Assembly (NCBI GenBank): GCA_018715105.1 | Contig: DVMG01000010.1 | Location: 1-11,823, forward strand | Length of the DNA: 11,823 bases | DNA from: Candidatus Ventricola intestinavium | GTDB taxonomy: Bacteria; Bacillota; Clostridia; Christensenellales; Aristaeellaceae | Direction: 5' to 3' | Made by a program: the position numbers and the translations under genes | Notes under the pieces: model-generated | Told to the model about the DNA's origin: nothing | Databases searched by the model: none | What the model saw: the letters and a program-made list of their open reading frames with translations, nothing else | Shown here: positions 1 through 6,346 of the stretch, piece after piece | Position numbering within the stretch: the first letter of the stretch is position 1 | How the letters are laid out: every line of letters begins with the position of its first letter

Positions 1-27
1 GGCGGGATGAGGTGCCTTCCCGTTTTT
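1..27 (+). terminator. Possible end of an upstream intrinsic terminator (cut by window edge)
   Basis: Bases 3-7 (CGGGA) can pair with 18-22 (TCCCG), and five T residues follow at 23-27. This is the form of a Rho-independent terminator for a gene to the left. The stem is short and its left side may continue outside the window, so the call is tentative. I see no coding sequence here. Confidence 0.35.
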
Positions 28-44
28 AGACAGACATGCAAAAA

Positions 45-80
45 CCGGGCATCCTGCGTTCTTGCGGGATGCCCGGCTTT
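45..80 (+). terminator. Hairpin terminator upstream of the glycosyltransferase gene
   Basis: Bases 45-57 pair with 64-76, giving a GC-rich stem of 13 pairs with one G-U wobble (55/66) and a six-base loop at 58-63. It is preceded by an A run (40-44) and followed by CTTTAT. The stem is strong but the T tract is short (three T), so it may terminate only partly. It would end transcription arriving from the left. Its 3' arm also contains the -35 box of the next promoter. Confidence 0.6.
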
Positions 81-90
81 ATGCTATAAT
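62..90 (+). promoter_or_regulatory. Sigma-A promoter for the glycosyltransferase gene
   Basis: The -35 element TTGCGG (62-67) and a perfect -10 TATAAT (85-90) are separated by 17 bases. The -10 carries the extended TGn motif (82-84). Transcription should start near 96-98, giving a leader of about 96 bases before the start codon at 193. That leader contains only short hairpins (for example GCGG 121-124 with CCGC 128-131) and no riboswitch I recognise. The -35 and most of the spacer overlap the upstream terminator hairpin. Confidence 0.75.
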
Positions 91-192
91 GAATCCGGAA
101 TCGGATCCTGGCCAAAGGCAGCGGCAACCGCCTGGGCCGGAGGATGGGAACGGTTTTCCAACATATCGATGCAAAACACAGGAGAGGGCGCC

Positions 193-1167
193 ATGAAAGA
201 CCGCATAGCCGTACTGATTCCATGCTACAATGAAAGCAGAACCATCGAAAAGGTGGTGCGTGATTTCAGACGCGCGCTTCCGGATGCCGCCATCTATGTC
301 TATGACAACAACTCAAGCGACGGCACGGGGGAGATTGCATTGCACGCCGGCGCCGTTGTGCGCCGCGAACGCATGCAGGGCAAAGGCAACGTCATCCGCC
401 GGATGTTCCGTGAAATCGATGCGGACTGCTACATCATGGTGGACGGTGATGATACATATCCTGCTGAAGATGCGCCGCAGATGGCCCGGCTTGTGCTGGA
501 GGAGCAGGCGGATATGGTGGTGGGAGACAGGCTGTCGAGCACGTATTTTACGGAAAACAAGCGCCCGTTCCATAATATGGGAAATGGGTTGGTGCGTCTT
601 TGCATCAACCGGCTGTTTAAAAGCGATATCAAGGATATCATGACCGGATACCGCGCATTCAGCTATCCCTTCGTCAAGACCTATCCGGTGCTGTCCAAGG
701 GGTTTGAAATTGAGACGGACATGACCATTCATGCCATTAACCGGAACATGCAGGTGCGCAATATCATCATTTCCTATCGCGACAGGCCGGATGGCAGCGT
801 TTCCAAGCTCAATACGTATCAGGACGGCGCGAAAGTGCTTCTGACCATCGCAAAGCTGTATAAAAACTATAAGCCATTTGCGTTCTTCGGCATTTTGGCG
901 CTGCTTCTGGCGGCAGTGTCGGCAATTTTCATTTTGCCGGTGCTGATGGAGTTTTTCTCAACCGGGCTGGTGCCCCGTTTCCCCACGCTGATTGCATGCT
1001 GCGTCGTGCTGCTGGCCGCGTTGCTGCTTTTCATCGCCGGGCTGATCCTCTCTACGCTTCAGGAAAAGGATAAGCGCGATTTTGAATTTCAGCTTCAGCA
1101 GGTCAGCCATCAATACCGCATGCTTTCGCAGGCATCCGGTGAATCCCGGCGGGCATCGGCGTCCTAA
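193..1167 (+). CDS. Family 2 glycosyltransferase with two C-terminal membrane helices
   Basis: The 324-residue protein opens directly with the GT-A nucleotide-sugar fold: IAVLIPCYNES at residues 5-15, the VYDNNSSDGT stretch near 36-45, and the metal/nucleotide-binding Asp cluster VDGDDTY at 83-89 (D84, D86, D87). DIMTGYRAFS (148-157) and FEIETDM (171-177) are typical of the DPM1/polyisoprenyl-phosphate glycosyltransferase branch. Two hydrophobic helices follow at about 229-253 and 264-288, then a charged cytoplasmic tail. It probably transfers a sugar from a nucleotide donor to a lipid carrier or surface glycan at the inner face of the membrane; donor and acceptor cannot be read from sequence. 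I chose ATG 193 because AGGAG (180-184) lies eight bases upstream and the conserved domain begins at once; the open frame to base 7 has no family similarity. The gene has its own promoter and a downstream terminator, so it looks monocistronic. Confidence 0.9.
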   Translation: MKDRIAVLIPCYNESRTIEKVVRDFRRALPDAAIYVYDNNSSDGTGEIALHAGAVVRRERMQGKGNVIRRMFREIDADCYIMVDGDDTYPAEDAPQMARLVLEEQADMVVGDRLSSTYFTENKRPFHNMGNGLVRLCINRLFKSDIKDIMTGYRAFSYPFVKTYPVLSKGFEIETDMTIHAINRNMQVRNIIISYRDRPDGSVSKLNTYQDGAKVLLTIAKLYKNYKPFAFFGILALLLAAVSAIFILPVLMEFFSTGLVPRFPTLIACCVVLLAALLLFIAGLILSTLQEKDKRDFEFQLQQVSHQYRMLSQASGESRRASAS

Positions 1168-1233
1168 CCGGGGGAAGAAACCGATCAAGACGGGGGAAAA
1201 CAGGACTGCTGGATCCACAATCAACAGGCGGCG

Positions 1234-1253
1234 GGCAGAGGATTCTGCCTTTT
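1234..1253 (+). terminator. Small intrinsic terminator after the glycosyltransferase gene
   Basis: GGCAGA (1234-1239) pairs with TCTGCC (1244-1249) around a four-base GGAT loop, followed directly by TTTT (1250-1253) and then CCTT. It lies 66 bases past the glycosyltransferase stop and 31 bases before the next start. The stem has only six pairs but the layout is right for Rho-independent termination. The rest of the 117-base gap shows no clear promoter for the next gene. Confidence 0.55.
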
Positions 1254-1284
1254 CCTTGGAATCTGTGTTTGAGGCGTAAAACAG

Positions 1285-2256
1285 ATGGATGAATCCATGT
1301 TCAGGTTTCTGGCCCGTCAGGCTGGCTTTGCCGAGACGGGCTTTTCAAGCGCGGCGGATTTTAAGGCTCAGCAAAGGCTTGTAAAGAGCCAGCCTCCTCT
1401 GGCAGAGCGCAGGCAGCTTCGCTTTTTCCCGCAGCAGGATGATCCCCGGACCAAGAGCCTTGCCGTGCTGCTGTGGCCCTATGAGGAAGAAGCCATGCCG
1501 GGCTGGGGATGCGTGTTTGTGGACAGCTACTATGCCGCTTCAAACGCCGCCTATCATGCCACGCGGAAGCTTGAAGAGCAAATCCTCGCGGCGGGCGGTT
1601 TTGCGCGCGCGAATGCCCCGTATCCGGCGCGTGAGGCGGCGCTGCGCGCGGGGATGGGTTTGCTGGGGAAAAGCGGCCTGCTCATCACCCCGCAATTTGG
1701 CACACGCGTCGTCCTCATCCTGATGGCCACGGACATCAAACCGGAACGGGCGGACTGCGAGGCTTCCTCCGAGAGAAGCTGCCTTGAATGCGGGCGCTGT
1801 GCGGCGGCCTGCCCTTCCGGCGCGCTGGACCGGAGAGGGATGAGCCATCCGGAGCGATGCATGCGCAATTTTATGATGGAAGGCGTTGTTGTGCCGGAAT
1901 CTCTCCGTGCGCGGATGGGCATGCGGCTCCTGGGATGCGACATCTGCCAGCGCGTGTGCCCGATGCAGCCTCCCCGGCCGCAGCAGCGAAGCGAAGACAT
2001 CGCGCTTGACCGGTTTGTCACGTCCGATGCGCAGCTCTTTTCAAAGAGTGTGGAGGAGCTTGCGCGGCGTGTTGGGCGCAATGTGGCGCGGCCCCAACGC
2101 GTGCGCGCGCAGGCTGCGCTTCTCGCAGGCAATCGCGCAGACAGAAAAGATCTCCCGGTGCTGTTGGAATGGGCGCAATCCCCCTTTGCGGCGGTGAGGG
2201 AACATGCGCTTTACGCTGTGCGGCGTCTGGAAGAAGCGGGTGCCTTCGTCCCCTGA
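1285..2256 (+). CDS. QueG-like cobalamin / double [4Fe-4S] reductase-family protein
   Basis: The 323-residue product has the core of the epoxyqueuosine reductase (QueG) family, which uses cobalamin and two [4Fe-4S] clusters in the last step of queuosine synthesis on tRNA. Visible are the YHATRKL segment (90-96), RAGMGLLGKSGLL (121-133), and the ferredoxin-like ligands C166-x2-C169-x2-C172-x3-C176-P, C192 and C218-x2-C221-x3-C225-P. A short helical region at about 266-315 (RAQAALLAGN, AVREHALYAVRRLE) resembles the HEAT-like repeats at the C-terminus of QueG. Oddly, where QueG has D-[ST]-A-P-x-L-E-R, this protein has ANAPYPAR (109-116): the Asp proposed as catalytic acid is Ala109, although the Arg is kept. 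It is also somewhat shorter than typical QueG. The start is ATG 1285 with a weak GAGG ten bases upstream; ATG 1297 is also possible. No other queuosine gene is nearby, so epoxyqueuosine reductase activity is doubtful; family membership is firm. Confidence 0.87.
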   Translation: MDESMFRFLARQAGFAETGFSSAADFKAQQRLVKSQPPLAERRQLRFFPQQDDPRTKSLAVLLWPYEEEAMPGWGCVFVDSYYAASNAAYHATRKLEEQILAAGGFARANAPYPAREAALRAGMGLLGKSGLLITPQFGTRVVLILMATDIKPERADCEASSERSCLECGRCAAACPSGALDRRGMSHPERCMRNFMMEGVVVPESLRARMGMRLLGCDICQRVCPMQPPRPQQRSEDIALDRFVTSDAQLFSKSVEELARRVGRNVARPQRVRAQAALLAGNRADRKDLPVLLEWAQSPFAAVREHALYAVRRLEEAGAFVP

Positions 2257-2274
2257 TTTCCCCAGGCGCAGGGC

Positions 2275-2303
2275 TTGACCGGATGGAAAAAACGGGATAC
2301 AAT
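2275..2303 (+). promoter_or_regulatory. Strong sigma-A promoter of the radical SAM - rng - miaB - mutSL operon
   Basis: TTGACC (2275-2280) and TACAAT (2298-2303) are separated by exactly 17 bases, five of six matches to consensus in each box. It begins 18 bases after the QueG-like stop. Transcription should start near 2310, leaving a short leader of about 25 bases that is mostly the ribosome-binding site. It is the only good promoter I see between 1168 and the right edge, so it probably drives the seven genes that follow. Confidence 0.8.
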
Positions 2304-2320
2304 ACATGGGATTGCAGATA

Positions 2321-2327
2321 GGGGAGG
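2321..2327 (+). promoter_or_regulatory. Ribosome-binding site that fixes a TTG start
   Basis: GGGGAGG lies seven bases before TTG 2335. No in-frame ATG or GTG lies nearby upstream, and the family-conserved sequence begins immediately after this TTG, so TTG is the likely start codon. Confidence 0.8.
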
Positions 2328-2334
2328 AAATACA

Positions 2335-4176
2335 TTGCTCAAGGATAAGATCGACAGCCTGCTTGACCGCGTGCAGAAGCCCGCGCGCTACATGGGCGGC
2401 GAGATGAACTGCGTGATCAAGGCCCCCGAAAGGGTGGCAATCCGCTATGCGTTTGCGTTTCCGGATGTCTATGAGGTGGGCATGTCCCATCTGGGGTCCC
2501 GCATTCTTTATGATATCATCAACAAAAAAGAGGATGCGCTGTGCGAGCGTGTCTTCATGCCGTGGGTCGATATGGCCGACCTGATGCGGCAAGAGCACGT
2601 GCCCCTCTTTTCTCTGGAGACGCGTTCTCCCGTCTCGGGGTTTGATATGCTTGGCATCACGCTCCAATACGAGATGAGCTATACCAACATTCTGGAGATT
2701 CTCGATCTTTCCGGCATACCGCTGCGCACTGTGGACAGGACATGGGCGCATCCCATCGTCATCGCGGGCGGGCCCTGTGCGTTTAATCCGGAACCGCTCG
2801 CGCCGTTTATCGATGCATTTTCTATTGGGGACGGCGAAATCAGCACGCTTGAAACGATCGATGTCGTCAGGCAGTGCAAGGAGGAGGGAGTTTCCCGCGA
2901 GGAATGCCTTTTCAGGCTTTCCCAGCTGCGCGGCGTCTATGTGCCCAGCCTCTACGCGGCGTCCTATCATGAAGACGGCACGCTTGCCTCCTTTGAGCCC
3001 GTGCGCAAGGATGTGCCGCGCACCGTTGTGAAAAACATGATTGCCGATCTTGACAGCGCTGAATATCCCCAGAGCATCATTGTGCCCTTTATGGAAATCG
3101 TGCATGACCGCATCAATCTGGAAGTGCTGCGCGGCTGCACACGGGGCTGCCGCTTTTGCCAGGCCGGGATGATCTATCGCCCGGTGCGCGAGCGCAGCGT
3201 GGAGCGCCTGCTTCAGCTGGCTCAAAGCCTTGTCGGGGAGACGGGATATGAGGAGATAACGCTGTCTTCTCTTTCCACGGGGGATTATACCTGCCTGCCG
3301 CAGCTTGCGCACGAACTGATGGAGCGGTTTGAAAAACAGCGAATTGCGCTGTCCCTGCCGTCCCTGCGGCTGGACAGCGAGCTCAAGCAAACCCTTGAGG
3401 AGACGCAGAAGGTGCGCAAGACGAGCCTCACCTATGCCATGGAAGCGGGCACCCAGCGCCTGCGTGATGTAATCAACAAGGGAATCACCGAGGAAGATCT
3501 GCTGACATCCGTTTCCGATGCCTTTGCCGGCGGCTGGAGCAGCGTGAAGCTCTACTTCATGTTCGGCCTTCCCACGGAGACAGCGGAGGATCTGGCCGGA
3601 ATCGCGGATCTGGCTTCCAAGGTTGTGCGGAAATATTTTGAGACCCCTAAAAACCTGCGTGCGCGGGGGCTTCGCGTGCATTGCAGCGCTTCATGCTTTG
3701 TGCCCAAGCCATTTACGCCCTTCCAGTGGGAACCGCAGGATACGCTGGAGCAGTTCGAAGAAAAGCAGAAATATCTCTGCGGCATCATGCGCATCAAGGG
3801 CGTGGAGTTTAACTGGCATACGCCGCAGGTTTCCATGCTGGAAGCGTGTTTTGCGCGCGGAGACCGGCGGCTGGCGGATGTGCTGGAAGCGGCCTGGCGG
3901 CTTGGATGCCGGTTTGACGGCTGGACGGATCAGTTCCGCTATGACAAGTGGATGGAAGCGTTTGCCTCCTGCGGGCTGGATCCTGCGTTTTATGCGAATC
4001 GCCGCCGGATGCGGGATGAGCTGCTGCCCTGGGCGTTTATCGACGCGGGGGTCACACCATCCTATCTCTGGCGTGAGCGTGAGCGGGCCATGCAGGCCAT
4101 CGTTACCCCCGATTGCCGGAAAGGATGCCAGGGCTGCGGCCTTAAGCGGTTTGAAGGAGCGTGCGAAGGACGATGA
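2335..4176 (+). CDS. B12-binding-domain-type radical SAM protein (TIGR03960-like)
   Basis: The protein has 613 residues from the TTG start. The N-terminus (VQKPARYMGGEMN, 13-25) is characteristic of this uncharacterised radical SAM family. Residues about 35-180 form a Rossmann-like, B12-binding-type domain (FAFPDVYEVGMSHLG, then IVIAGGPCAFNPEP and FSIGDGE). The radical SAM site is C268-x3-C272-x2-C275 in EVLRGCTRGCRFCQAGM, which should bind the [4Fe-4S] cluster that cleaves S-adenosylmethionine. A TIM-barrel-like region follows (LSSLSTGDYTC; MEAGTQRLRDVINKG; LYFMFGLPTET). The tail holds a second Cys set, C594-x3-C598-x2-C601-x8-C610, possibly an auxiliary cluster. Substrate and reaction are unknown. 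The stop overlaps the next start as ATGA, and in some genomes these two proteins are fused, implying joint action. The downstream RNase G gene makes an RNA or ribosome role plausible, but that is inference. Confidence 0.92.
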   Translation: MLKDKIDSLLDRVQKPARYMGGEMNCVIKAPERVAIRYAFAFPDVYEVGMSHLGSRILYDIINKKEDALCERVFMPWVDMADLMRQEHVPLFSLETRSPVSGFDMLGITLQYEMSYTNILEILDLSGIPLRTVDRTWAHPIVIAGGPCAFNPEPLAPFIDAFSIGDGEISTLETIDVVRQCKEEGVSREECLFRLSQLRGVYVPSLYAASYHEDGTLASFEPVRKDVPRTVVKNMIADLDSAEYPQSIIVPFMEIVHDRINLEVLRGCTRGCRFCQAGMIYRPVRERSVERLLQLAQSLVGETGYEEITLSSLSTGDYTCLPQLAHELMERFEKQRIALSLPSLRLDSELKQTLEETQKVRKTSLTYAMEAGTQRLRDVINKGITEEDLLTSVSDAFAGGWSSVKLYFMFGLPTETAEDLAGIADLASKVVRKYFETPKNLRARGLRVHCSASCFVPKPFTPFQWEPQDTLEQFEEKQKYLCGIMRIKGVEFNWHTPQVSMLEACFARGDRRLADVLEAAWRLGCRFDGWTDQFRYDKWMEAFASCGLDPAFYANRRRMRDELLPWAFIDAGVTPSYLWRERERAMQAIVTPDCRKGCQGCGLKRFEGACEGR

Positions 4177-4856
4177 GGATGCTGATGCAGTTTCAAAAAG
4201 GCGATCTTGTGCGGCATCTCGGCCTGCTCGACCTGCAAAGGACGATGCAGCGTGCGCTTCGCCGCAGCGGACTGCCGGTTGCGTATTCCAGCGGATTTAA
4301 CCCGCATATCGTGATGTCGTTTGCCTCTGCTCTCTCCTCCGGCATACCGGGGGACGCGGAATTGCTGGATGTGTCGCTCAGCGGCGATGTGACGCAGGAA
4401 GAATGCCTGGCGGCTATGAACCGTGTGCTTCCGCCGGCGCTTCAGGCATCGCGCGTGCGGCTTGTGGACGACCGCTTTCCCAAGGCCAGCGCCGCGCTGC
4501 GCCAGGCTGCATACCGCATCGTGCTGCGCGGCGGAAAGACACGGGAAATCGCGCAGGCCGTACCCGCGTTTCTTGGGGAAACGGAGATCATGGCGCTTCG
4601 AAAGACGAAGCGTTCCGAGATGTGGGTGAACATTCGGCCCATGCTTCATGCGTTGACCGCGTCGTATGATCCGGATGCAGACAGCGCCGTGCTTAAGGCG
4701 CGCGTATCCTTTGTCGAAACGGCGACGCTCAAACCCGAATTGCTGCTTTCCAGCCTGTGTGCTTATGCCGGCGCACAGCTACCCGAACATGAAATCCGCC
4801 GGACGCAGCTTTTCGGACTTGTGGACGGCCGGCCTGTGCCCCTGATGGACATGTGA
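4173..4856 (+). CDS. DUF2344 radical SAM-linked protein (TIGR03936-like)
   Basis: The 227-residue protein matches the small family always found beside, or fused to, the preceding radical SAM protein. Diagnostic segments are FQKGDLVRHLGLLDLQRTMQRALRRSGLP (7-35, as short pieces: KGDL, LLDLQR, ALRRSGLP), AYSSGFNPH (37-45) and FASALSSGIPGDAELLDV (50-67). No catalytic motif or membrane segment is visible; its function is unknown, perhaps presenting the substrate to the radical SAM partner. I chose ATG 4173 because it forms an ATGA overlap with the upstream stop (4174-4176) and MRMLMQF lines up with the usual family N-terminus. GTG 4161 and ATG 4179 (AAGGA eight bases upstream) are alternatives. 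Its stop in turn overlaps GTG of the RNase gene (GTGA at 4853-4856), so three genes are translationally coupled. Confidence 0.9.
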   Translation: MRMLMQFQKGDLVRHLGLLDLQRTMQRALRRSGLPVAYSSGFNPHIVMSFASALSSGIPGDAELLDVSLSGDVTQEECLAAMNRVLPPALQASRVRLVDDRFPKASAALRQAAYRIVLRGGKTREIAQAVPAFLGETEIMALRKTKRSEMWVNIRPMLHALTASYDPDADSAVLKARVSFVETATLKPELLLSSLCAYAGAQLPEHEIRRTQLFGLVDGRPVPLMDM

Positions 4857-6346
4857 ACGCGATGGAGAAACGAGAACTTGTCATTGAACGCTCCCCCGGT
4901 TATATCCGTGCGGCGGTGCTGGAAGAGGGCCGGCTGTGCGAACTGCATGACGAGCGGGAAGAGGGCGGCGCGAGAACCGAGACCCTGTTTTACGGCAGGG
5001 TACAGGCGGTGCGCCCTTCGCTGAACGCGGCCTTTGTGGAGATCGGGCTGGAGCTTAACGCCTTTTTGCCGCTTCGGGAGGGAGAGGTACTCCGCGGCGG
5101 TCAGTGGCTGATCGTGCAGGGTGCCGCTCAGCAGTCCACGCAGACAAAGGGCCTGCGCGTGAGCCGAAAAATCCAGCTTGCAGGACGCTTTCTGGTGATG
5201 GTGCCGGGGGAATCCGGCGTGCACGTCAGCCAGAAGGTTCGGGATCCGCGCCGGAGGCAGGAGCTTTACCGCATGGCGCAGTCCGTTTGCCCGGAGGGAT
5301 ACGCGCTGATTGTGCGCACCGCCACAGAGGGCGTGACGGCCCAGACGCTGGAAGCCGAAGCACGCGAGCTGGATGAACGCTGGAAAGCGGCGGTGCGCAA
5401 ATCCCTGGGGATGATCCGCCCCGGCGTGCTGATGGCCCGGGAGACACTGGATATGCGCCTTGTGCGCGACCTGGCGGGACAGGGCCTTGAAAGAATCGTG
5501 ACCAATAGCCCTGACTGCATCCAGGCCGTTCATGCGGCTATGCAGGAGGGAAAAATCGCGCCGGAAACGCGTGCGGAATTCTTTGACGAAGAAAAGAGGG
5601 CGCAGAGGCTCTTTGATGCCCTGAATCTGGAAACCCAGATCGAAAGGGCGCTGCGGCGGCGAATCTGGTTGCCGTGCGGCGGATACCTGGTGATCGATTT
5701 TTGCGAAGCGATGACGGTCATCGACGTCAATTCAGGCAAGATGACACAGGGAACGGACGTGGAGGAGACCGCCCTGCGCGTTAATCTGGAGGCGGTTTAC
5801 GAGAGCGCACGCCAGATCCGGCTCCGCGATGTGGGCGGCATCGTCATCATAGACCTGATCGACATGCAGGAGGAAGCAAGCCGCGATGCTGTGATCGCCG
5901 CCATGAAGGAAGCGGCCGCTCAGGACCGCGTGCCCGTGAGCGTGGAGGGTCTGACGCGATTGGGGCTGCTTGAACTGACGCGCAGGCGGGGGGATGCCCA
6001 GCTTGGCAGAAACCTGCGCACAACCTGCAGCTGCTGCCATGGTCTGGGAGAGGTGCTCTCTTCCGAAGAAGTGGCCCGGCGAGCGATGAGGCAGGCGCAC
6101 CGCATGGTGCTTTCAGGGCAGAGAGGGCCCTTTGTGATCCGGTGCGGGGCGACCGCCGCGCAGGAGCTTGAGAAAATGGCGCTTCCCATGGAGGCAGAAG
6201 TGTATGCGCTGGCCGCGCCGGGATACCATCGGGAAAAGTTTGACATTGAACAGATGGGGGAGGAAAAATCACCCCCGCAGGGGGCGAAACGCCTTACGCC
6301 CGTGACTTTGAGGATGAGAGACGATGAAGAGAACGCAGGTCCTTGA
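4853..6346 (+). CDS. rng: Ribonuclease G/E family endoribonuclease
   Basis: The 497-residue protein has the full RNase G/E catalytic half and none of the long C-terminal scaffold of RNase E, so RNase G fits better. An S1 RNA-binding domain is inserted near 40-125 (LFYGRVQAVRPSLNAAFVEIG). The DNase I-like catalytic site has TVIDVNSGK with D291 and N293 and VIIDLIDMQ with D334; the spacing equals that of E. coli RNase E D303/N305/D346. LTRLGLLELTRRR (368-380) is conserved, and C392-S-C-C395 matches the Zn-link CPxC that joins subunits. It should cut single-stranded A/U-rich RNA in mRNA decay and rRNA 5' maturation. GTG 4853 overlaps the previous stop; ATG 4862, starting MEKRELVIE, fits the family equally well, and neither has a clear ribosome-binding site, which suggests coupled re-initiation. 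The 3' end overlaps miaB by 23 bases. Confidence 0.94.
   Translation: MNAMEKRELVIERSPGYIRAAVLEEGRLCELHDEREEGGARTETLFYGRVQAVRPSLNAAFVEIGLELNAFLPLREGEVLRGGQWLIVQGAAQQSTQTKGLRVSRKIQLAGRFLVMVPGESGVHVSQKVRDPRRRQELYRMAQSVCPEGYALIVRTATEGVTAQTLEAEARELDERWKAAVRKSLGMIRPGVLMARETLDMRLVRDLAGQGLERIVTNSPDCIQAVHAAMQEGKIAPETRAEFFDEEKRAQRLFDALNLETQIERALRRRIWLPCGGYLVIDFCEAMTVIDVNSGKMTQGTDVEETALRVNLEAVYESARQIRLRDVGGIVIIDLIDMQEEASRDAVIAAMKEAAAQDRVPVSVEGLTRLGLLELTRRRGDAQLGRNLRTTCSCCHGLGEVLSSEEVARRAMRQAHRMVLSGQRGPFVIRCGATAAQELEKMALPMEAEVYALAAPGYHREKFDIEQMGEEKSPPQGAKRLTPVTLRMRDDEENAGP
6256..6284 (+). repeat. G5 / C5 / G5 competing hairpins near the end of rng
   Basis: Three blocks, GGGGG 6256-6260, CCCCC 6272-6276 and GGGGG 6280-6284, allow two mutually exclusive five-pair hairpins using the same C block (loops of 11 and 3 bases). 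They lie inside the last codons of rng, about 40 bases before the miaB start. It may be only a by-product of the coded PPQG-type sequence. Confidence 0.3.

Noticed and set aside
7..192. 62-codon N-terminal extension of the glycosyltransferase
   Set aside because: It would cross a terminator hairpin and the promoter; the ribosome-binding site and the conserved domain both place the start at 193.
2041..3681. Long minus-strand open frame (546 codons) opposite the QueG-like and radical SAM genes
   Set aside because: It lies antisense to two well-supported genes, has no recognisable domain, and is low-complexity His/Gly/Leu-rich as expected from the complement of GC-rich codons.
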